NCBI GenBank assembly: GCA_017461475.1
Contig: JAFTXX010000044.1
Location: 85,263 to 149,262 of the forward strand
Reading direction: 5' to 3'
DNA length: 64,000 bases
Origin: Clostridia bacterium
GTDB taxonomy: Bacteria > Bacillota > Clostridia > Oscillospirales > CAG-272
The position numbers were made by a program, and so were the translations under genes. This document shows, one piece after another, positions 31,826 through 41,288 of this stretch. The notes below the pieces were generated by a model. That model was not told the DNA's origin, ran no database searches, and saw only the letters and a list, made by a program, of their open reading frames with translations. Numbering within the stretch: position 1 is the stretch's first letter; each line of letters opens with the position of its first letter.

Positions 31826-32872
31826 ATGGAAAAGATATTTGTTAAATCAGCGTTTGCGCTTTGCTTTATTCTGTTTGTCTGCGTTTTACTTTGCCCCGCC
31901 GACACATGGCTTGAAAGCGAGAACCGATACATCGGCAAACTTGAACTCAGCGATAAAAGTTTTTCCGATCGTTTGCCTTTTCGAACTTCGCTTATGCACG
32001 TTAACCGCGACATCTCGCTTGCGCTCGGCAAAAATGAGTTTGCGGGTGCGTTCTTTGGCGAAAACGGATATATTTTTTCAAATGAGGAAGTTTCTTTAGC
32101 TGTGCTTGAAAAAAATCTGGCATTTGCCGACGAGCTTTCATCCGTAATAGAAACGCATCTATGCGTTATCCCGTCCAAAACCGACGCGCTGGTAAGCTAT
32201 CTGCCGAAGTTTTATGACAGCATGCGCGGCGAGCTGTGGCAGGTTTCAGCGAAAAACAAAAACAATGTTTCCGATGTTCTTCCCATAATTTTGCTTGCGG
32301 CAAATAACGGAAAGTACGTCTATTACCGCGGTGACCATCACTTGACGGCGCTTGGCTCATATTACGTTTACAAATCGCTTGCAACCTCACTCGGTTTTGC
32401 GGCATACGGCTCCGATGCTTTCTCTGTAGGCATAGTAAAGACAAACTTTTCGGGCAGTGACGCGCGGAAGATGCTCACCGAAACGGGCGATAAGATCGCG
32501 CTGTTCCGCTACAGCGGCGACAGCCGTCTCATCACCGAAAACCTTGACAGCGGCGAGAAGTATGACGGTCTTTATGACTTTGACAAGCTGATTTCAAATG
32601 ACCCCTACGGCATTTTCCCCGCACCCGATTGCGGCAGGGTAAAAATAACTCTCGGAGAGGGACGTGAAAATTTGCTCCTTGTCTGCGACAGTTACGGCGA
32701 TTCGCTTGCCCCGTTCCTCGCGCGGCACTATGACCTTGACATAATAGACCCCCGCTACTACGGCGGCTCGGTAAAAGACCTCATAAAAGAAAATAACTAC
32801 ACCACCGCACTCCTCTGCTTCGGCATGGACACCCTCGCAGGAAAAGAGATACTGTATAAACTGATGTTTTAA
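31826..32872 (+). CDS. DHHW/AlgX-like SGNH acetyltransferase partner, module 1
   Basis: The 348-aa protein has an N-terminal signal anchor (FVKSAFALCFILFVCVLLC) and an extracytoplasmic domain with RLPFRTSLMHVNRD, a YYRGDHHLTALGSYYVY block matching the DHHW motif (here Asp-His-His-Leu), and LLLVCDSYGDSLAPFL, where the Ser follows Asp as in GDSL-type esterases. It would receive the acyl group from the MBOAT protein and place it on the glycan. The start MEKIFVK is preceded by GAGGTGG, which overlaps the stop of the MBOAT gene. Confidence 0.8.
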   Translation: MEKIFVKSAFALCFILFVCVLLCPADTWLESENRYIGKLELSDKSFSDRLPFRTSLMHVNRDISLALGKNEFAGAFFGENGYIFSNEEVSLAVLEKNLAFADELSSVIETHLCVIPSKTDALVSYLPKFYDSMRGELWQVSAKNKNNVSDVLPIILLAANNGKYVYYRGDHHLTALGSYYVYKSLATSLGFAAYGSDAFSVGIVKTNFSGSDARKMLTETGDKIALFRYSGDSRLITENLDSGEKYDGLYDFDKLISNDPYGIFPAPDCGRVKITLGEGRENLLLVCDSYGDSLAPFLARHYDLDIIDPRYYGGSVKDLIKENNYTTALLCFGMDTLAGKEILYKLMF

Positions 32873-32884
32873 ATAAAAATCCCC

Positions 32885-33041
32885 GCAATTTGCCAAAGGC
32901 AAATTGCTACCTAAACCTGCCGCTAAAGAGGCAGATTTCACCGACGCTGCGCGTCGATTTCATCCGCCCGCAGGCGGATTTCACAAATCCCGCAGGGATT
33001 TATTTCACTGTAACATTAAGCGGTGAAACCGCTTAATGTTA
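32885..33041. repeat. Modular hairpin array 1
   Basis: A run of at least six short palindromes separated by ATTTCA-type linkers: GCAATTTGCC/GGCAAATTGC, CTGCC/GGCAG, CGACGC/GCGTCG, ATCCGCC/GGCGGAT, AAATCCC/GGGATTT, and a final 13-bp pair TAACATTAAGCGG/CCGCTTAATGTTA. The same style recurs at 60263-60422. It lies between the SGNH gene and recG. Confidence 0.85.
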
Positions 33042-33063
33042 CTTCACGGAAGGATGTGGAAAA

Positions 33064-35187
33064 ATGGCAAATCTGGATATGCCCGTGTCAAAACTTGACG
33101 GTATAGGCAAAGTCAAGGACGCAGCTTTTGAAAAACTCGGCATACGCACACTGCGCGACCTCATTTACCATTTTCCGACGCGCTACGAAAACCGCGGCGT
33201 AGTTACCCCGCTCGCCGAGGGCAAAGCGGGCATGACGCAGTCGTATATCCTCACTGTTTCCACCGAGCCGAAAATGGCGCGGCTACGCGGGTCGATGACC
33301 GTGGTGAAATTCCGCGCGTTTGACGACAGCGGCAGCGTTGAGATAGTCTACTTCAATCAGCCGTATATGCGCGATAAATTCCACGTCGGCGAGACCTACC
33401 GCTTTTACGGCAAACTCACCGAGAAACTCGGCAGATACTCGCTTGCAAGTCCCGTCGCGGAACTTTATAAAGAGGGCGAGCCTCTCCCTGATTTGTATGC
33501 GGTGTATCGCCTTTCTCCACCTCTGAATAAGCGTGTGCTTCGCGAGTGCGTCTCGCAGGCACTCGCACTTTGCAAGAGCGAACTTTACGACACTGTCCCA
33601 AGCGACATCCGCTCAAAATATTCGCTTGCATCGCTTTCTTTTGCGCTCGAAAATATTCATATCCCAGAAACGCTTGACGCGCTTGACCGCGCGGCTCGCC
33701 GTCTCGCCTTTGACGAACTGTTTGAAACCGCGCTTGCCGTGCGCCTTATGCGAAAAAAGCAAACTAAAGCGTTTGCAACCCGCATGGTAAATACGGATAT
33801 TTCGCCGTTTATAAAAACCGTACCGTTTGAACTCACAGGCGCGCAAAAACGCGCTGTAAACGATATCGTCACCGACCTTAGCGCAGGCGAGGGAAGTGAC
33901 GCACCGAGAATGTCGCGCATACTTGTCGGCGACGTCGGTTGCGGCAAGACGGTCTGCGCCGCGGCTGCTGTTTTTATGGCGGTCAACAACGGCACGCAGG
34001 CGCTTATAATGGCACCCACCGAAATTCTTGCATCCCAGCACCACGCCGACCTTGCACCGCAGTTCGTCGTGCTCGGTTACAGGGTAGAAAAACTCACGGG
34101 CAGCACTACCGCCGCTGAAAAGCGCCGCATAAAAGCGGGACTTTCCGACGGCAGTATCGACATAGTTATCGGCACTCATGCGCTTATTGAGGACGATGTC
34201 ACGTTCCGCGCGCTCGGACTTTGCGTGTGCGACGAGCAACACCGTTTCGGTATTGCACAGCGCGCAAAACTGCTAGAAAAAAGTCCGCGCGCACACATGC
34301 TTGTAATGAGCGCGACACCAATACCGCGCACGCTTTCACTTGTCCTTTACGGCGACCTTGCGATTTCGCGCATTGACGAAATGCCTGCGGGCAGACAAAA
34401 GGTTGACACCGTTTATGTAAACGAAAATTACCGCACGCGGCTAAACGGATTTATCGACAAGCAACTCGCTGAGGGGGGACAAATATATGTCGTTTGTCCT
34501 GCGGTCGAGCAGGTGGAGGACGATGCCGACGATGGCGCTGCAACGGTAAGCGTGTTTGACATTGGTGCACAGCCGCCGCTCAAAAGCGCGGTTGAGTTCT
34601 CAGCGGAACTTGCAGAGCGCTTTCCGCGCGCCAACGTCGCATATATCCACGGCAAAATGCGCCCCGCCGAAAAGAATGATATTATGTCCCGATTTGTTTC
34701 GGGCGATATAAAACTCCTCGTTTCCACCACGGTTATCGAGGTCGGTATAAACGTACCTAACGCGTCGCTGATGATAGTTGAAAATGCAGAACGGTTCGGT
34801 CTGTCGCAACTTCACCAACTCAGAGGGCGCGTCGGACGCGGCACACGCAAGTCTTACTGCGTGCTTGTTTCCGACACCGAGGGCGAGGTTGCAAGACAGC
34901 GGCTTAAACTTATGACAAAGACAAACGACGGATTTGTAATCGCCGAGGAAGACCTAAAAATGCGAGGCCCCGGTGACTTTCTCGGAACGGACGGCGCACG
35001 TCAGAGCGGTGTCGGCGGCAATTACCGCATGGCGGCGCTCTGCCAGGATCCCGCCATTCCAGAAGCGGCGGGAGAAGCCGCGGCGGCTGTGCTTGAGCGC
35101 GACCCAACGCTTTCTTCGCCTGAATTTGCACCGCTCCGCGCACGTCTTTCTCGTGCAATGAGCGCAAGCGAAACTACAATGAATTGA
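33064..35187 (+). CDS. recG: ATP-dependent DNA helicase RecG
   Basis: The 707-aa helicase has the N-terminal wedge domain (LDGIGKVKDAAFEKLGIRTL, then DLIYHFPTRYENRG; residues 1-150) and SF2 motifs GDVGCGKTV (Walker A, with Cys where Ser or Gly is usual), CDEQHRFGIAQR (DEQH box), MSATPIPRTLSLVLYGDL, EMPAGRQ, and LSQLHQLRGRVGRG near residue 580. RecG remodels stalled replication forks and Holliday junctions. The length fits the family. GGAAGG lies upstream of the ATG. It is followed 10 bp later by rarA. Confidence 0.97.
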   Translation: MANLDMPVSKLDGIGKVKDAAFEKLGIRTLRDLIYHFPTRYENRGVVTPLAEGKAGMTQSYILTVSTEPKMARLRGSMTVVKFRAFDDSGSVEIVYFNQPYMRDKFHVGETYRFYGKLTEKLGRYSLASPVAELYKEGEPLPDLYAVYRLSPPLNKRVLRECVSQALALCKSELYDTVPSDIRSKYSLASLSFALENIHIPETLDALDRAARRLAFDELFETALAVRLMRKKQTKAFATRMVNTDISPFIKTVPFELTGAQKRAVNDIVTDLSAGEGSDAPRMSRILVGDVGCGKTVCAAAAVFMAVNNGTQALIMAPTEILASQHHADLAPQFVVLGYRVEKLTGSTTAAEKRRIKAGLSDGSIDIVIGTHALIEDDVTFRALGLCVCDEQHRFGIAQRAKLLEKSPRAHMLVMSATPIPRTLSLVLYGDLAISRIDEMPAGRQKVDTVYVNENYRTRLNGFIDKQLAEGGQIYVVCPAVEQVEDDADDGAATVSVFDIGAQPPLKSAVEFSAELAERFPRANVAYIHGKMRPAEKNDIMSRFVSGDIKLLVSTTVIEVGINVPNASLMIVENAERFGLSQLHQLRGRVGRGTRKSYCVLVSDTEGEVARQRLKLMTKTNDGFVIAEEDLKMRGPGDFLGTDGARQSGVGGNYRMAALCQDPAIPEAAGEAAAAVLERDPTLSSPEFAPLRARLSRAMSASETTMN

Positions 35188-35197
35188 GGAAAAATAA

Positions 35198-36424
35198 ATG
35201 TTAAATCAACCTCTTGCCGACAGGCTTCGCCCTGACAGTTTAGACGATATGGTGGGGCAGGCGCACCTCTTCGGCAAAAACGGTGTCGTCCGCAAAATGC
35301 TTGAGGGCGGCAGAGTTACAAATATGATATTTTTCGGCCCGCCCGGCACGGGCAAGACCACGGCGGCAAACATCGTCGCAAAGCAGTCGGGTATGACGCT
35401 CTATAAACTCAATGCCACCACCGCGTCGCTCTCCGATGTAAAGGACGTTATTTCACAATCGCAGAATATGTTCGGCGCGGGCGGCACGTTGCTTTATCTC
35501 GACGAGATACAGTATTTTAACCGCAAGCAACAGCAGTCTCTGCTTGAATTTATCGAGGACGGCAGAGTGACCCTTATCGCGTCGACCACGGACAACCCAT
35601 ATTTCTGTATTTATAACGCTATTTTGTCGCGTTGCGCCGTATTTGAGTTTAAACCCGTCGGCGCAAATGATATCAAAAAGGCTCTCGTCCGCGGTCTTGA
35701 TTCGCTCAACCGCGAGAGCGGCAAAGATGTCACAATTGAAGACGGCGCGCTCGACTTTATCGCGGGTGTTGCGGGAGGTGACGTGCGCTCCTCTCTCGGC
35801 GTGCTTGAAAATGTTTATTCGATTGCAAAAAACAGCATTACCGAAGCCGATGCAAAGGAGTTCACCCCGACTTTCACGGGTAATTTCGACCGTCAGGGCG
35901 ACGTGCATTATAATCTTTTGTCATGCCTGCAAAAATCCATCCGCGGTTCCGACCCAGATGCGGCGGTATTCTACCTTGCGCGCATTTTAGAGGGCGGAGA
36001 TCTGCTTTCCGCTTGCCGCAGACTGCTTGTGATAGCGTCCGAAGACGTTGGACTTGCATACCCACAGGCGGCAATAATGGCAAAAGCGTGCACCGACGCT
36101 GCAAAAGAGCTCGGACTCCCCGAGGGCGCAATTCCGCTTGCAAACCTCACCGTCGCACTCGCCACAGCACCCAAGTCCAACAGCGCATACATGGCGTATA
36201 ACTCAGCGAAAAACGACTTCCTTTCCGGCATGGGGCAGGACATCCCCACGCATCTTCAGTCCCCGCTTTTCAAAGGCTACAAATACCCGCACGATTACCC
36301 CGACCACTATGTAAAACAGCAGTATCTGCCCGATGATTTAAAAGGCAAAAAATACTACGAGTTCGGAGAAAATAAAACCGAACAAGCCGCAAAAGCATAC
36401 TGGGAGAAGATAAAGAGTAAATAA
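35198..36424 (+). CDS. rarA: Replication-associated recombination protein RarA (MgsA) AAA+ ATPase
   Basis: The 408-aa protein has the RarA opening MLNQPLADRLRPDSLDDMVG, Walker A FFGPPGTGKTTAAN, Walker B LLYLDEIQYFNRKQQQSLL, sensor 1 STTDNPYF, the conserved GGDVRSSLGVLENV, and the RarA-specific SEDVGLAYPQA and YKYPHDYP blocks. It acts at stalled forks. It follows recG by ten bases, so the two repair genes form an operon. The family is usually 420-440 aa, so this copy is slightly compact. Confidence 0.95.
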   Translation: MLNQPLADRLRPDSLDDMVGQAHLFGKNGVVRKMLEGGRVTNMIFFGPPGTGKTTAANIVAKQSGMTLYKLNATTASLSDVKDVISQSQNMFGAGGTLLYLDEIQYFNRKQQQSLLEFIEDGRVTLIASTTDNPYFCIYNAILSRCAVFEFKPVGANDIKKALVRGLDSLNRESGKDVTIEDGALDFIAGVAGGDVRSSLGVLENVYSIAKNSITEADAKEFTPTFTGNFDRQGDVHYNLLSCLQKSIRGSDPDAAVFYLARILEGGDLLSACRRLLVIASEDVGLAYPQAAIMAKACTDAAKELGLPEGAIPLANLTVALATAPKSNSAYMAYNSAKNDFLSGMGQDIPTHLQSPLFKGYKYPHDYPDHYVKQQYLPDDLKGKKYYEFGENKTEQAAKAYWEKIKSK

Positions 36425-36435
36425 GCAAGAAAGAT

Positions 36436-36635
36436 AAATTGATGTTTATGTTGCAAACATCTCCGCCCGAGATCCTTCGCTTCGCTCAAGGATGACAAGG
36501 GCGGGATTTAGCATGGTGCTAAAAAAACCTTTGTTTACGCATTGCAACAACCCCCGCTTGTCATCCTCGAACGGAGCGTAGCGAAGTGAAGGATCTCGCG
36601 GGGAGATGTTTGTCTGCTTCACTAAACATCAATTT
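36436..36635. repeat. Snap-back dispersed repeat, copy 6 (short form)
   Basis: From AAATTGATGTTTATG to CTAAACATCAATT, lacking the long sub-hairpins. The rest of the 36425-36803 gap is A/T-rich, with TATAAT at about 36721 as a possible -10; no gene is visible. Confidence 0.92.
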
Positions 36636-36803
36636 ATCTTCGGTTTAGAACAAACTTTTTTAACACATACTAACCCATGCTTGCCAAAGCGTTATGGGAA
36701 AATTATTTTTACAAGGATTTATAATAGGGCTTTGCGCGGCGATAATTTTAATGGTAATATTTATCGCTTGCGTCAGCCGAATGTTTTTGATAATATAGGA
36801 CTT

Positions 36804-37505
36804 ATGAGAATAGACAAATTTCTTTCAGAATGTAAAATAGCAACGCGGTCGGAGACGGGGAAAGCCGTGCGGCGGGGAGAGGTACTGCTCGACGGCGTAC
36901 CCGTTAAGCGTGCGGACACGCAAGTTGACCCAGACAAAAACGTTGTCACTTACTGCGGCGAGGTGGTACACTATCGCCGCAATACATATGTTTTGCTCAA
37001 CAAACCTGACGGTTATGTATCTGCTACCGAGGATAAAAAAGACAAGACCGTGCTTGACCTGCTCCCCGAGGAAGTGACAAAATTCGGCGTGTTCCCATGC
37101 GGCAGACTTGACAAAAACACTCTCGGACTTATGCTGCTTACCGACAACGGCCCGCTTGCGCACGCACTGCTCTCGCCAAAACGCCATGTCGAAAAAGTTT
37201 ACCGCTTTGAATGTGCGCACAAACCGAGCGATGACGATATTGCCGCGCTCGAGAGCGGCGTTGACATCGGCGGCTATGTGACAAAACCCTGCACAGTGAA
37301 AATGACGGGTGACACCTCGGGCGAAATCACTCTCGCCGAGGGCAAATACCACCAGATAAAACTGATGTTTGACGCGGTGAATAACCGCATACTCTACCTT
37401 GAGCGTATCCGCTTTGCGTTTCTGACGCTTGACGGGCTCGCGCGCGGCGAGTGGCGTTATCTAACCGACGATGAAATAAAAAAACTTGAAAGTTTGGGAA
37501 TTTAA
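36804..37505 (+). CDS. RsuA-family 16S rRNA pseudouridine synthase
   Basis: The 233-aa protein has an N-terminal S4 domain (MRIDKFLSECKIATRSETGK), the KPDGYVSA block, and the catalytic motif PCGRLDKNTLGLMLLTDNG with Asp103, plus EGKYHQIKLMF near the end. The length (RsuA is 231 aa) and the KYHQIK motif favour RsuA, which makes pseudouridine 516 in 16S rRNA, over the larger RluB. The frame extends 66 codons upstream, but those residues cross the repeat edge; the ATG at 36804 begins the S4 domain. The tex start follows one base after the stop. Confidence 0.9.
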   Translation: MRIDKFLSECKIATRSETGKAVRRGEVLLDGVPVKRADTQVDPDKNVVTYCGEVVHYRRNTYVLLNKPDGYVSATEDKKDKTVLDLLPEEVTKFGVFPCGRLDKNTLGLMLLTDNGPLAHALLSPKRHVEKVYRFECAHKPSDDDIAALESGVDIGGYVTKPCTVKMTGDTSGEITLAEGKYHQIKLMFDAVNNRILYLERIRFAFLTLDGLARGEWRYLTDDEIKKLESLGI

Positions 37506-37506
37506 A

Positions 37507-39666
37507 ATGGACATTATTAAGAAACTGACAGAAGAACTCGGAATAAAACAGTGGCAGACCGAAAAGGCTGTCGAACTTATCGACGAGGGCAACACCATCC
37601 CCTTTATCGCACGTTACCGTAAGGAAGTTACGGGCAGTCTTGATGACGTACAGCTCCGCGACCTCTACGAGCGACTTGACTATCTTCGCCGCTTCGAGGA
37701 GCGCAAAGAGGCTATCCGCTCGGCGATTGAGGAGCAGGGCAAACTCACCGACGAAATAGTTGCCGCGCTTGAAGCCGCTGAAACTCTCAACGAACTTGAG
37801 GATATCTACCTTCCTTATAAGCAAAAGCGCAAGACCCGTGCGTCAGTCGCGCGTGAACGCGGACTTGAACCGCTCGCCATGACTATCTTTGCCTGCGAGG
37901 CGGCATACGACCCCTCGATAACGAAAGCGGCGGAAGAATTTGTCGATGCCGAAAAGGAAGTACCCGACGTCGAAGCCGCGCTTGCGGGCGCGTGCGACAT
38001 TATCGCAGAGGAAATTGCGCAGAACGCGACATACCGCAAGGTTATCCGCGAGGGAAGCGCGCGTCTCGGCATGCTTACCACCACCGCGGCAAAGGACGAG
38101 GACTCGGTTTACTCGATGTATTACACCTATTCCGAGCCGATAAACAAGGTCCGCCCGCATCGCTATCTCGCCATTGCACGCGGCGAGCGCGAGGAATTTC
38201 TCAAAGTTTCGGTGGATGTCCCTGAGGAAACTGTATACGCATACCTCGAACGTGAAATAATTACAAATAAGGATAGCGAAGCCGCACCCTACCTCCGCGC
38301 GACTATCGTTGACGCGTACAAGCGTCTTATCGCTCCCGCCATTGAGCGCGAGATTCGCTCCGACCTCTTTGAAACCGCGTCCGACGGCGCTATAGACGTG
38401 TTTGCAAGCAATCTGCGCGGTCTGCTCATGCAGCCTCCCGTTCGCGGCAAGGTCGTTATGGGTTACGACCCGGGCTACCGAACGGGCTGTAAACTCGCGG
38501 TCGTAGACGAGACGGGTAAGGTGCTCGAAACTGCCGTTATCTATCCCACCAAGCCGTATGAGAAGGTAGAGGAGAGCCGCCGCAAGGTTGTCGACCTCAT
38601 CCGCCGTCACGGCGTTGATGTTATTTCAATTGGCAACGGAACGGCATCCCGCGAGAGCGAGCAGTTTATCGCCGATACTATAAAGACAATTCCGCAGGAT
38701 GTAAAATATGTTATTACCAGCGAGGCGGGCGCGTCTGTTTACTCCGCGTCAAAACTCGCGCAGGACGAATTTCCCGACTTTGACGTTACCGAGAGAAGCG
38801 CAGTTTCAATTGCCCGCCGACTCATTGACCCGCTCGCAGAGCTTGTAAAAATCGAGCCTAAGGCTATCGGCGTCGGTCAGTATCAGCACGATATGCAGCC
38901 TAAAAAACTTGACTTTGCCCTCGGAGGCGTTGTCGAGGACTGCGTAAACGGCGTAGGCGTTGAACTCAATACCGCGTCGCACTCACTGCTTTCATATGTC
39001 GCGGGTATCAGCGCGGCGTGCGCAAAGAATATTGTAAAATACCGTGAGGAAAAAGGCGCGTTCAAGAACCGCGAGGAACTTAAAAAGGTTTCCCGCCTCG
39101 GCGACAAGGTGTTTGAACAGTGCGCAGGCTTTCTTCGCGTCAGCGGCGGCGAGGAGATACTCGACTGCACGGGCGTTCACCCCGAGTCATACACCGCGGC
39201 GCGAGGCCTGCTCAAAATGTTTGATTATACCGAGGACGACGTTCGCGCAATGCGTCTCGGTGGTCTTTCGGGCAAGGTCAAAAAAGAGGGAACAGCCAAA
39301 GTTGCCGAAAAACTCGGTATTGGCGAGCCTACCCTCATAGATATCTGTACCGAGCTTGAAAAGCCGGGCAGAGACATCCGTGACGGTCTTCCTGCGCCCG
39401 TGCTCCGCGCGGACGTAATGACCTTTGAGGACCTCAAAGAGGGCATGGAACTCAAAGGAACCGTCAGAAACGTCGTCGACTTCGGCGCGTTTGTCGACAT
39501 CGGCGTGCACCATGACGGCCTGCTTCACATCTCCGAAATTGCCGACAAATTTGTCAAGCACCCGAGCGATGTTCTGACCGTCGGCGATGTGGTCACCGTA
39601 AAGGTGAAAAGTATTGATAAAGTCAAGCACCGCATAGGCCTTACAATGCGTTCGGACAAAAACTGA
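37507..39666 (+). CDS. tex: Tex-family RNA-binding transcription accessory protein
   Basis: The 719-aa protein shows the Tex order of domains: helical N terminus with ELIDEGNTIPFIARYRKEVT (about 24-43), a YqgF/RuvC-like domain (VVMGYDPGYRTGCKLAVVDE, about 318-440), helix-hairpin-helix repeats (SRLGDKVFEQCAGFLRV), and a C-terminal S1 domain (GTVRNVVDFGAFVDIGVHHD, about 650-719). Tex proteins bind nucleic acid and associate with RNA polymerase. It forms an operon with the pseudouridine synthase. Confidence 0.97.
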   Translation: MDIIKKLTEELGIKQWQTEKAVELIDEGNTIPFIARYRKEVTGSLDDVQLRDLYERLDYLRRFEERKEAIRSAIEEQGKLTDEIVAALEAAETLNELEDIYLPYKQKRKTRASVARERGLEPLAMTIFACEAAYDPSITKAAEEFVDAEKEVPDVEAALAGACDIIAEEIAQNATYRKVIREGSARLGMLTTTAAKDEDSVYSMYYTYSEPINKVRPHRYLAIARGEREEFLKVSVDVPEETVYAYLEREIITNKDSEAAPYLRATIVDAYKRLIAPAIEREIRSDLFETASDGAIDVFASNLRGLLMQPPVRGKVVMGYDPGYRTGCKLAVVDETGKVLETAVIYPTKPYEKVEESRRKVVDLIRRHGVDVISIGNGTASRESEQFIADTIKTIPQDVKYVITSEAGASVYSASKLAQDEFPDFDVTERSAVSIARRLIDPLAELVKIEPKAIGVGQYQHDMQPKKLDFALGGVVEDCVNGVGVELNTASHSLLSYVAGISAACAKNIVKYREEKGAFKNREELKKVSRLGDKVFEQCAGFLRVSGGEEILDCTGVHPESYTAARGLLKMFDYTEDDVRAMRLGGLSGKVKKEGTAKVAEKLGIGEPTLIDICTELEKPGRDIRDGLPAPVLRADVMTFEDLKEGMELKGTVRNVVDFGAFVDIGVHHDGLLHISEIADKFVKHPSDVLTVGDVVTVKVKSIDKVKHRIGLTMRSDKN

Positions 39667-39802
39667 TTTTCTAATAAATTAGAGATTGTGCGACAAAAAA
39701 GTGATTAAAAACATACGCTGTAAAACTTTATTGTGCAATTCTTACAAAGCATAAACTTAAAGTTTGGGGATTTCCCCACTATATTTTCGGGCAAAACTTT
39801 GA

Positions 39803-39808
39803 TATAAT
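39803..39808 (+). promoter_or_regulatory. Extended -10 element upstream of the sugar ABC ATPase gene
   Basis: TGATATAAT gives a TGn-extended TATAAT; no good -35 is present. The 39667-39865 gap otherwise contains a weak hairpin TGGGGA/TCCCCA (about 39764-39779) that may terminate tex. Confidence 0.55.
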
Positions 39809-39865
39809 ACTATATGTAAAATTCCGCCTTAAAAAGGCATATATAAAACGGAGGATGCTAATAAT

Positions 39866-40978
39866 ATGGCAAGCTTATCCCTTAGACACATTTATAAGAA
39901 GTATCCCGGCGGCGTTACCGCTGTATCCGATTTTAACCTTGAAATTAAGGACAAAGAGTTCCTTATCTTCGTAGGTCCTTCCGGATGCGGTAAGTCCACC
40001 ACACTTCGTATGATTGCAGGCCTTGAGGAAATTTCCGAGGGTGAACTCTTTATCGAGGACAGACTCGTTAACGACGTTGCTCCTAAGGACAGAGATATCG
40101 CGATGGTTTTCCAGAACTACGCACTTTATCCTCACATGTCCGTGTTTGAAAACATGGCATTCGGCCTTAAGCTCCGCAAAACTCCCAAGGAAGAAATCAA
40201 GCGCAGAGTTGAGGAAGCTGCACGCATCCTCGGCATCGACCACCTTCTTGACAGAAAGCCGAAGGCTCTCTCCGGCGGTCAGAAGCAGCGTGTTGCGCTC
40301 GGTCGTGCTATCGTTCGTTATCCTAAAGTATTCCTTCTCGACGAGCCTCTTTCCAACCTCGATGCTAAGCTCCGTGCACAGATGAGAACCGAGCTTACCA
40401 AGATTCACAAGAAGGTTGGTACCACCTTTATCTACGTTACTCACGACCAGGTCGAGGCTATGACCATGGCTTCCCGTATCGTAGTTATGAAGGACGGTCT
40501 CATTCAGCAGGTTGATACTCCTCAAAACCTTTACGACAAGCCCTGCAACGTATTCGTAGCAGGATTTATCGGAACTCCTCAGATGAACTTCCTTGACGGT
40601 ACTCTCGTTAAGAAGGGCGAAGATATATTCTTCAACTTTGAGGAAAATATGATCAAGCTTCCTGCAGAGAAGACCGCTGACGGCGTTCTCAACGATTACA
40701 TCGGTAAGGAAGTTATCGTTGGTATCCGTCCCGAGTGTCTCCACGATGAGCCTATGTACCTCTCCAGCCTTGCTGAGAGCGTAATCGACACCGATGTTGA
40801 GGTTACCGAGCTTATGGGCGCTGAAATCTATCTCTACCTCACCGTTGGCGAGCAGAGAATGATAGCCCGCGTTTCCTCCCGCAGCCAGGCAAGAGCAGGC
40901 GACAAGATCAAGATTGCTCTTGAGGCTTCCAGAATTCACATTTTCGACAAGGAAACCGAGCGCGCAATCGTTCACTAA
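39866..40978 (+). CDS. msmX: Multi-sugar ABC importer ATPase (UgpC/MsmK/MsmX type)
   Basis: The 370-aa ATPase has Walker A GPSGCGKSTT, Q-loop MVFQNYALYPHMSV, signature LSGGQKQRVALGRAI, Walker B VFLLDEPLSNLDAKLR, switch YVTHDQVEAMTMA, and a C-terminal MalK-type regulatory domain (about 240-370) with EVIVGIRPECL. ATPases of this type energise several different carbohydrate importers encoded elsewhere, and this one indeed stands alone with no permease nearby. Codon use is biased as in highly expressed genes. GGAGG lies upstream of the start. Confidence 0.95.
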   Translation: MASLSLRHIYKKYPGGVTAVSDFNLEIKDKEFLIFVGPSGCGKSTTLRMIAGLEEISEGELFIEDRLVNDVAPKDRDIAMVFQNYALYPHMSVFENMAFGLKLRKTPKEEIKRRVEEAARILGIDHLLDRKPKALSGGQKQRVALGRAIVRYPKVFLLDEPLSNLDAKLRAQMRTELTKIHKKVGTTFIYVTHDQVEAMTMASRIVVMKDGLIQQVDTPQNLYDKPCNVFVAGFIGTPQMNFLDGTLVKKGEDIFFNFEENMIKLPAEKTADGVLNDYIGKEVIVGIRPECLHDEPMYLSSLAESVIDTDVEVTELMGAEIYLYLTVGEQRMIARVSSRSQARAGDKIKIALEASRIHIFDKETERAIVH

Positions 40979-40984
40979 TCCTAT

Positions 40985-41016
40985 TTCAGCCGTCCTTCGG
41001 ACGGCTGAATTTTTTT
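40985..41016 (+). terminator. Terminator of the sugar ABC ATPase gene
   Basis: The 11-bp stem TTCAGCCGTCC/GGACGGCTGAA is followed by seven T. Confidence 0.92.
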
Positions 41017-41033
41017 ATCAAAGTTATAAAGGT

Positions 41034-41278
41034 GAATTGGTGTTTATACGTTCAAGCACACATCTCCCCGCAAGATCCTTCACTCCGCCCATACTCGCTT
41101 TGCGAGTATGGCAGGAACCTTCGGTTCCTTGTGCTCCGTTCGAGGATGACAAGCGGGGGTTGTCGCAGTGCGATAAAATAAGCCTTTTTCAGCACTTTGC
41201 TCAAACCCGCCCTTGTCATCCTTGAGCGTCAGCGTTGCGATCTCGGGCGGAGATGATAGTTACATAAACATTAATTTA
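41034..41278. repeat. Snap-back dispersed repeat, copy 7
   Basis: Long form with the GGAACCTTCGGTTCC and ACTCGCTTTGCGAGT hairpins, in the same orientation as copy 1. It ends ACATAAACATTAATTTA, ten bases before the CPBP gene. Confidence 0.92.
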
Positions 41279-41288
41279 TAGGTACATT

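Noticed and set aside
32885-33041. Hairpin arrays as possible CRISPR
   Set aside because: The stems differ from unit to unit and the constant part is only a short linker; there are no equal-length repeats or spacers and no cas genes.
36606-36803. N-terminal extension of the pseudouridine synthase
   Set aside because: It starts inside the dispersed repeat; the S4 domain begins precisely at the ATG at 36804.
39875-40975. Long open frame antisense to the sugar ABC ATPase gene (366 codons)
   Set aside because: It is a shadow of a codon-biased gene, lacking any start signal or recognisable domain.
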